Origin: Thiobacillus sp.
Lineage (GTDB): Bacteria > Pseudomonadota > Gammaproteobacteria > Burkholderiales > Thiobacillaceae
Assembly (NCBI GenBank): GCA_024235835.1
Contig: JACKLQ010000002.1
Location: forward strand, 987,501 to 1,051,500
Direction of reading: 5' to 3'
Length of the DNA stretch: 64,000 nt
Part shown: positions 59,025 to 64,000 of the stretch, one piece after another
How the letters are laid out: every line of letters starts with the position of its first letter
How positions within the stretch are numbered: the first letter of the stretch is position 1
Made by a program: the position numbers and the translations under genes
Notes under the pieces: generated by a model
Told to the model about the DNA's origin: nothing
What the model saw: the letters and a program-made list of their open reading frames with translations, nothing else
Database searches by the model: none

Positions 59025-59809
59025 CAGAAGCTCAACAGTATCAGGGCCTGGGGGACGCGTTCATTCCAGCCCCGGACGCCGAACTTGTTGTCCCAGTATT
59101 GGTATTCCAGGCCCATGTAGAGCCTGTCCGGCCGGCCGAACATGTCCCCCACATCCACGCGCACCTGGGGCTGGGCCAGCGTTTGCCGTACACAAGTGCC
59201 GTGGGCGCCGATGATGTCGGCAAAACCTTCGAAGCTCATGCGCAGACGGCCCAGGCTGAATGGCAGCTTCCAGGCAGGCGTGACCTGGTAGGTCTCGGCG
59301 TTGCAGGTGGTGGCGGCCCCATTGAAGCGGCCCCGGTCGATGTAGCCCAGCACGTCCACGTTGAAAAACGCGAAGCCCGGCAGGTCCAGGTCGAAGGTCA
59401 GGCCCGGCAGGATCACCCGGGGGTTGGAACCGTCGGTGTTGTCACCGTAGTTCACGCCCAGGGTCAGGTTCACATCCTTCAACAGGCCGGAATGGAAGTC
59501 ATGGCCCGTCAGGCTGGACAGGCTGAAGGTGCCGTAAAGCTCGCCGTAGATGCCCTCGTCACGGCCTGCCTGCCTGCCCAGCTTGGTGTAATCCACAAAG
59601 GCGAAGACACGCCCCCAGTCGTAGCCCCGGGCATGATTGAGGGTGACGATATGCATGTCGGTATCCGCCGGTTCGTAGCCGGAACCGTGCAGGTACTGGA
59701 TGTCCGTGGCGCTCCAGTCGGCTGCCTGGCAGGGGGCTGCCAGCAGGGCCTGAAGGCAGCCTAGGCCGGCCAGCAGGCGCAGACCGGTTTTCAGTCGGGG
59801 CGGTACCAT
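59024..59809 (-). CDS. Tsx-like outer-membrane channel protein
   Basis: A 261-aa outer-membrane beta-barrel resembling Tsx nucleoside-channel proteins. A signal peptide (about residues 1-30) ends CQA before ADWSATDIQYLHGSGYEP, and the chain ends in aromatic LLSF, as barrels do. MGLEYQYWDNKFGVRGWNE is typical of the family. I start at ATG 59809 because the signal peptide begins there; the longer frame runs into the tRNA. It is coupled to the sensor kinase by a one-base overlap, suggesting that its substrate is the kinase's signal. Confidence 0.8.
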   Translation of the reverse strand: MVPPRLKTGLRLLAGLGCLQALLAAPCQAADWSATDIQYLHGSGYEPADTDMHIVTLNHARGYDWGRVFAFVDYTKLGRQAGRDEGIYGELYGTFSLSSLTGHDFHSGLLKDVNLTLGVNYGDNTDGSNPRVILPGLTFDLDLPGFAFFNVDVLGYIDRGRFNGAATTCNAETYQVTPAWKLPFSLGRLRMSFEGFADIIGAHGTCVRQTLAQPQVRVDVGDMFGRPDRLYMGLEYQYWDNKFGVRGWNERVPQALILLSF

Positions 59810-59886
59810 GGGGCTTGTTCCATGTGAATGAACACAGTGAGCTGGAACCGTAGATTGACCCGCAAGGGGAATGAGTAAAGGAATTT

Positions 59887-59971
59887 TGGTGCCCGGGGCC
59901 GGACTCGAACCGGCACGCCTTGCGGCGGTGGATTTTGAATCCACTGCGTCTACCGATTCCGCCACCCGGGC
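59887..59971 (-). tRNA. tRNA-Leu (anticodon CAA)
   Basis: An 85-nt class II tRNA with GCCCGGG acceptor stem, anticodon loop TTCAAAA, a long variable arm and encoded CCA. It reads UUG. It is divergent from queA. Confidence 0.97.
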
Positions 59972-59985
59972 AAACGCAGCTCGAC

Positions 59986-60015
59986 ATTATCGCGGATTAC
60001 GCCAAAACCGGGCAA
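59986..60015 (-). promoter_or_regulatory. Candidate promoter of tRNA-Leu(CAA)
   Basis: On the reverse strand TTGCCC (60015-60010), an 18-nt spacer and GATAAT (59991-59986). The predicted start is a few bases before the tRNA 5' end. Confidence 0.4.
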
Positions 60016-60026
60016 CATCGCCTGCC

Positions 60027-61055
60027 ATGAAGACCAGTGAATTCGATTTCTTCCTGCCGGACGAACTGATTGCCCGCTACCCATTGGCCGTGCGCACGGC
60101 CAGCCGCTTGCTGCACGTGGACGGCAAGTCCGGTGCCTTCGAGGATAGACTTTTTGCGGACCTGCCGGGCTTGTTCCGCCCGGGCGACCTGCTGGTGTTC
60201 AACGACACCCGGGTGATCAAGGCCCGGCTCCACGGCGAGAAGGCCACGGGGGGCAAGGTGGAGGCATTGGTGGAGCGCGTGCTGTCCGAACACGAGGCCC
60301 TGCTGTTCATCCGCGCCAGCAAGTCTCCCAAGCCCGGTTCCACGGTGCGTTTCGCCGGCATCCTGGAGGCCCGGGTTCTGGACCGCCAGGATGATCTCTT
60401 CCATCTTTCCTTCGACCCTGCCCACACGGTGCTGGAATGGCTGGAGCGCGTCGGCGAAGTGCCCTTGCCGCCCTACATGGAGCGCGCCGCCGAGGCCTCC
60501 GACGACGACCGCTACCAGACCGTCTATGCCCGGGACCCGGGGGCCGTGGCGGCCCCCACCGCCGGCCTGCACTTCGATGAGGCCATGCTCGAGGGGCTGG
60601 CCAGGGCGGGGGTGGCGACAGCCTTCGTTACCCTGCACGTGGGCGCAGGTACGTTCCAGCCCGTGCGGGTGGAGGCGGTGGCGGACCACCGGATGCATAC
60701 GGAGCGTTATGTGATCCCGGCGGATACGGTGGCGGCGGTCAAGACAGCCCAGACCAGCGGAGGGCGCGTCTGCGCCGTGGGTACCACCTCCCTGCGGGCC
60801 CTGGAATCCGCTGCCCAGGCCGGTGAGCTTCTCGCCGGGGAGGGGGAGACGGACATCTTCATCACGCCGGGCTACCGTTTCCGGGTGGTGGAACGACTGG
60901 TCACCAACTTCCACCTGCCCAGGTCCACCCTGCTCATGCTGGTGTCCGCCTTTGGCGGCACGGATCTGCTGCGCCGGGCCTATGCCCATGCGGTGGCTTC
61001 CCGTTATCGCTTCTTCAGCTACGGTGACGCCATGCTCATCGAGCGTGACCGGTAG
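60027..61055 (+). CDS. queA: S-adenosylmethionine:tRNA ribosyltransferase-isomerase
   Basis: Builds epoxyqueuosine on the wobble base of Asp, Asn, His and Tyr tRNAs (342 aa). DFFLPDELIARYP, PAHTVLEWLERVGEVPLPPY, GAVAAPTAGLHFDE and TNFHLPRSTLLMLVSAFGG are family hallmarks. I start at ATG 60027; a longer frame from 59871 crosses the tRNA on the other strand. tgt, often adjacent, is not in the window. Confidence 0.96.
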   Translation: MKTSEFDFFLPDELIARYPLAVRTASRLLHVDGKSGAFEDRLFADLPGLFRPGDLLVFNDTRVIKARLHGEKATGGKVEALVERVLSEHEALLFIRASKSPKPGSTVRFAGILEARVLDRQDDLFHLSFDPAHTVLEWLERVGEVPLPPYMERAAEASDDDRYQTVYARDPGAVAAPTAGLHFDEAMLEGLARAGVATAFVTLHVGAGTFQPVRVEAVADHRMHTERYVIPADTVAAVKTAQTSGGRVCAVGTTSLRALESAAQAGELLAGEGETDIFITPGYRFRVVERLVTNFHLPRSTLLMLVSAFGGTDLLRRAYAHAVASRYRFFSYGDAMLIERDR

Positions 61056-61484
61056 TACAAAGTAATGGTGAAAATAATCAAACGCTTATAAATGGCTTCA
61101 GGTAGAATGCGCGCCAGTTGTGCAACGCAGTGGTTGGCTTTTCGGCGGGTTTGCGGGTTACATCGCGACCTGGCCGATACTCAATAAGCCCTCGGGACTG
61201 TCTTCACAGCCCCATCGTCCCCGACCTCTCCTGATCCTGTTGTTCCGGTATCGCGATATTCGGTTGGCGCCGATGTTTCGCGAGTGCCGCGGCGGTTAGC
61301 CTTATATCTATCCCCAGCGAGCCTCATTTTTGTGCCCATGAAAACGTAGGGCCGCCCCAAGTTTTCTCGTCCCCCTCGGGGGGCGGAATCCGCGTAGCGG
61401 ATGCCTGGGGGCCCTTTGTCGATGGGCGCTGGCTAGGCATACCCGTGCGTTTACGCGCCGGCTTGCCTGAAGGAAAGGTATTGC
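61056..61484 (+). other. Long intergenic leader upstream of the DEAD-box helicase gene
   Basis: 429 nt without a gene. A possible -10 TAGAAT is at 61103-61108 with no clear -35. Several inverted repeats lie between 61130 and 61290, and a REP-like element is at 61349-61414. If transcription starts near 61115, the helicase mRNA has a leader of about 370 nt, a feature of several cold-induced helicase genes. Confidence 0.5.
61349..61414 (+). repeat. REP-like palindromic element before the helicase gene
   Basis: Outer arms GGGCC/GGCCC enclose a CCCCCTCGGGGGG hairpin and a perfect ATCCGC-GTA-GCGGAT hairpin. The CCCTCGGGG core resembles the nuo spacer repeats, but the rest differs, so it may be a separate family. 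Confidence 0.65.
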
Positions 61485-63128
61485 ATGTCTTTTGCTGAAC
61501 TGGGGTTGAATCCCCTCGTACTCTCTTGTCTCACCGCCACCGGCTATGAGAACCCCACCCAGGTCCAGAGTGAGGCCATCCCCGCCGCCATCGCCGGCCA
61601 CGACCTGCTGGTTTCCAGCCACACCGGAAGCGGCAAGACCGCCGCCTTCCTGCTGCCCAGCCTGCACAAGCTGGCCGAGCCTTCCACCCTGCCTGGCAAC
61701 GGTCCCCGTCTGCTGGTGCTTTGCCCCACCCGTGAACTGGCCCTGCAGGTGCAGAAGCAGGCCATGATCTACGGCAAGGGTCTCAAGCGCCTGCGCACCG
61801 TCTGCCTGGTGGGCGGCGCACCCTTCGGTCCCCAGTTCCAGGCCCTGAAGGCCAACCCGGAGGTGATGATCGCCACTCCCGGCCGCCTCATCGACCACCT
61901 GGAGCGGGGCCGCATCGATTTCTCCCGCCTGGAGGTGCTGGTGCTGGACGAGGCCGACCGCATGCTGGACATGGGCTTCGTGGAGGACATCGAGAACATC
62001 GTGTCCCGCACCCCGGAAACCCGCCAGACCCTGCTGTTCTCCGCCACCCTGGACGGCAACGTGGGCCGCATCGCCCGGGAGATGACCCGCACTCCCCAGC
62101 GCATCGAAGTGGCTACCCAGCCGGAGCACAAGGCCAACATCGACCAGCGACTGCTGTTCGTGGACGACCTGAGCCACAAGCATCGCCTGCTGGATCACCT
62201 GCTGCGCGATGCCGATCTGACCCAGGCGGTGATCTTCACCTCCACCAAGCGCAGCGCCGAGGAACTCTCCGAGGACCTGCTGGAAAAAGGTTTCTCCGCC
62301 TCCGCCCTCCACGGCGACATGCCCCAGCACAAGCGCAACCGTACGCTGCAGCGCTTGCGGGACGGCCAGACCCGGGTCCTGGTGGCCACCGATGTGGCCG
62401 CCCGGGGCATCGACGTGGCCGGCATCAGCCACGTCATCAACTTCGACGCCCCCCGCCAGGCCGAGGACTATGTCCACCGCATCGGCCGTACCGGTCGTGC
62501 CGGCCGTGCCGGCATGGCCTTCACCATGGTGAACGGCCGGGAACGGGGCCTGGTGCGTGACATCGAGCGCTTCACCGGCGAGAAGGTGCGGATCGACGTG
62601 ATCCCGGGCCTGGAGCCCAGGGCCCGCATCGACCACGAGCCCCGCCGCAAATCCAGCTCCGACTGGAAGGCCAAGCCCCGTGGCGAATGGCAGGGCAAGC
62701 CCCGCGCCGGCCAGCCCTCCTTTGGGCGCAAGCCCGAGGGCTCCGGTTATGGTGGTGGTTATGGCAATGGTGGCGGCTGGAGGGGTGAATCCCGTCCCGC
62801 CCGTGACGGCAACCGGGATGCTGCCCGCGATGGAAATCGTGACAGCGGCAGCTGGGGCCGGAACGAGCGCGGCTTCGCCAACAGCTGGAGCAAGCCCGAA
62901 GGTCAGCGTGCCGATCGTCCCCGGGGCGAAGTGAATGGCAATACCTTGGGCAAGCCGGAACGGGCCCGTCCCGACGTCGACGGCAACACCTGGGCCAAGC
63001 CCGAGCGTCCCCGCACCGAGGCTGCCGCCAGCACCTGGAGCAAGACCGACAAGCCGGCCTGGAAGAAGGGCAACAGCTGGGGCGAGCGTAGCCACAGCGG
63101 CCCCAAGCGGACCAACAAGGACTGGTGA
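61485..63128 (+). CDS. DEAD-box RNA helicase, RhlE-like
   Basis: ATP-dependent RNA helicase (547 aa). The motifs are in order: Q motif with GYENPTQVQ, SHTGSGKT (I), PTRELALQ (Ia), TPGRLID (Ib), VLDEADRMLDMG (II), FSATL (III), VATDVAARGID (V) and HRIGRTGRAG (VI). The core ends near residue 370. The C-terminal tail is Arg/Gly-rich and then has degenerate repeats around GNTWAKPERPR, likely an RNA-binding extension. RhlE-group helicases aid ribosome assembly and mRNA decay. Its stop is 2 nt from the convergent mscS-like gene. Confidence 0.92.
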   Translation: MSFAELGLNPLVLSCLTATGYENPTQVQSEAIPAAIAGHDLLVSSHTGSGKTAAFLLPSLHKLAEPSTLPGNGPRLLVLCPTRELALQVQKQAMIYGKGLKRLRTVCLVGGAPFGPQFQALKANPEVMIATPGRLIDHLERGRIDFSRLEVLVLDEADRMLDMGFVEDIENIVSRTPETRQTLLFSATLDGNVGRIAREMTRTPQRIEVATQPEHKANIDQRLLFVDDLSHKHRLLDHLLRDADLTQAVIFTSTKRSAEELSEDLLEKGFSASALHGDMPQHKRNRTLQRLRDGQTRVLVATDVAARGIDVAGISHVINFDAPRQAEDYVHRIGRTGRAGRAGMAFTMVNGRERGLVRDIERFTGEKVRIDVIPGLEPRARIDHEPRRKSSSDWKAKPRGEWQGKPRAGQPSFGRKPEGSGYGGGYGNGGGWRGESRPARDGNRDAARDGNRDSGSWGRNERGFANSWSKPEGQRADRPRGEVNGNTLGKPERARPDVDGNTWAKPERPRTEAAASTWSKTDKPAWKKGNSWGERSHSGPKRTNKDW

Positions 63129-63130
63129 TC

Positions 63131-63997
63131 TTATTGGCTCGCGCCGGTGTCCGCGATGACTCGCAGGGCCGGCGCGGTGCCATCCTTGGCCTGACCCGGG
63201 TAGATGGTCAGGTGGGGATAGGGGATTTCCACGCCATGGGCGTCGAAGGCGTGTTTTAGACGGCGCAGGAACTCCCGGCGCACGCCCCATTGCTCCAGGG
63301 GCTTCACCTTGAAGCGGCAGCGGATGACCACGGCGGAATCCGCCCACTGGTCCACCCCGGCCATCTCCATGTCTTCCAGGATTTCATCCGCGCAGTTCGG
63401 ATCGGTGCGCATCTCCGCGCCTACCTGTTCCATGAGGGCCATGACCTGGTCGATGTCCTCCCGGTACGCCACGCCCACGTCGATGACCGCATAGGAGTAC
63501 TCCCGGCTCATGTTGGTGATGGTGGTGATGTTGCCGTTTGGAATGTAGTGCACCTGGCCTTCGTAGTTGCGCAGCTTGATGTAGCGCAGTGTGACCTCTT
63601 CCACCAGGCCGGACTTGTCCGCCACCTGGATCACATCCCCCTGGCGTACCTGGTTCTCCAGCAGCATGAAGAAACCGTTGAAGTAGTCCTTGATGAGGCT
63701 CTGGGCGCCGAAGCCCACGGCGATGCCCACCACGCCGGCGGTGGCCAGGATGGGGCCGATGGAGATGCCAAGTTCGGAGAGTACCACCATGCCTGCCACC
63801 AGGATGATGAGCACCGACGTGGTGTAGCGGAACACCCGGCCCAGGGTTTCTATCCGCTTGACCTCCTCCGTGTCGTTGCCCGCCCGTTCGGACATGTATT
63901 CCCGCAGCAGGCGGATGCCGCGCTTGGAAAGGCGCAGCAGCACCCAGGCCAGCACCAGGATGACGGCTATGCGCAGGCCGGTCTGGTAGATCTGCAT
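63131..63997 (-). CDS. MscS-family mechanosensitive channel (possibly incomplete at the window edge)
   Basis: A small-conductance mechanosensitive channel protein, 288 aa visible. N-terminal helices are followed by the pore helix TAGVVGIAVGFGAQSLIKDYFNGFFML, described here only by its first 20 residues TAGVVGIAVGFGAQSLIKDY. The beta domain carries GDVIQVADKSGLVEEVTLR, and the C-terminus is mixed alpha/beta. The frame reaches an ATG at 63997 and stays open to the edge, so the true start and more N-terminal helices may lie outside. It protects cells against osmotic downshock. Confidence 0.88.
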   Translation of the reverse strand: MQIYQTGLRIAVILVLAWVLLRLSKRGIRLLREYMSERAGNDTEEVKRIETLGRVFRYTTSVLIILVAGMVVLSELGISIGPILATAGVVGIAVGFGAQSLIKDYFNGFFMLLENQVRQGDVIQVADKSGLVEEVTLRYIKLRNYEGQVHYIPNGNITTITNMSREYSYAVIDVGVAYREDIDQVMALMEQVGAEMRTDPNCADEILEDMEMAGVDQWADSAVVIRCRFKVKPLEQWGVRREFLRRLKHAFDAHGVEIPYPHLTIYPGQAKDGTAPALRVIADTGASQ

Positions 63998-64000
63998 CAG

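Overview
The window reads as a chromosomal segment of a high-GC Betaproteobacterium (Rhodocyclales or Nitrosomonadales/Gallionellales-like; I cannot place it more finely by eye). The evidence is the gene order: carA-carB-greA-DUF4149-yhbY-rlmE-ftsH-folP-glmM, tpiA-secG-tRNA-Leu-nuoA-N, argS-SPOR-dsbA, uvrC-pgsA-tRNA-Gly-tRNA-Cys, and a DUF2863 protein. Almost everything is core genome. No prophage, CRISPR array or conjugative element was seen; the only mobile-element gene is one RAYT-type Y1 transposase.

Layout. 1-3064: end of an rRNA operon (23S lacking its 5' end, 5S, terminator); the 23S has an unusually large extension at helix 25. 3096-13749: carbamoyl-phosphate synthase, GreA, a membrane protein, ribosome-maturation genes, FtsH, FolP and GlmM. 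13753-23843: a phosphate-related block with a divergent OlsB-like ornithine-lipid acyltransferase, pstSCAB without phoU, an atypical pyruvate-kinase-like protein, a small hypothetical, and a reverse-strand operon of a PlcP/LpxH-like phosphoesterase plus two GT4 glycosyltransferases. 24001-42533: tpiA, secG, tRNA-Leu(GAG), a CBS-GGDEF-EAL protein and the complete 14-gene Complex I operon. 42643-46507: tRNA-Leu(UAA), dsbA, SPOR protein, argS and the RAYT. 46546-48718: groEL and groES behind a sigma32-type promoter and CIRCE. 48727-56724: reverse-strand run of tRNA-Cys, tRNA-Gly, pgsA, uvrC, tautomerase, uracil-DNA glycosylase, DUF2863, CDF transporter, nagZ, acpS and an EI24 protein. 56763-63997: hybrid sensor kinase with Tsx-like outer-membrane protein, tRNA-Leu(CAA), queA, a DEAD-box helicase and an MscS channel reaching the right edge.

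Two things stand out. First, Pho-box-like direct repeats (7-nt units every 11 nt) lie before pstS, the OlsB-like gene, the PlcP-like gene and, more weakly, the pyruvate-kinase-like gene. Together these genes look like a PhoB-controlled programme that imports phosphate and replaces phospholipids with glycolipids and ornithine lipids. Second, several spacers in the nuo operon, and one before the tautomerase, are filled by palindromic repeats that are open in one frame, begin just after the upstream stop codon and end at the next start codon. In three places the repeat carries the GGGAG or GGAGG sequence placed to act as the ribosome-binding site of the next gene. These may be repeat-borne translational couplers.
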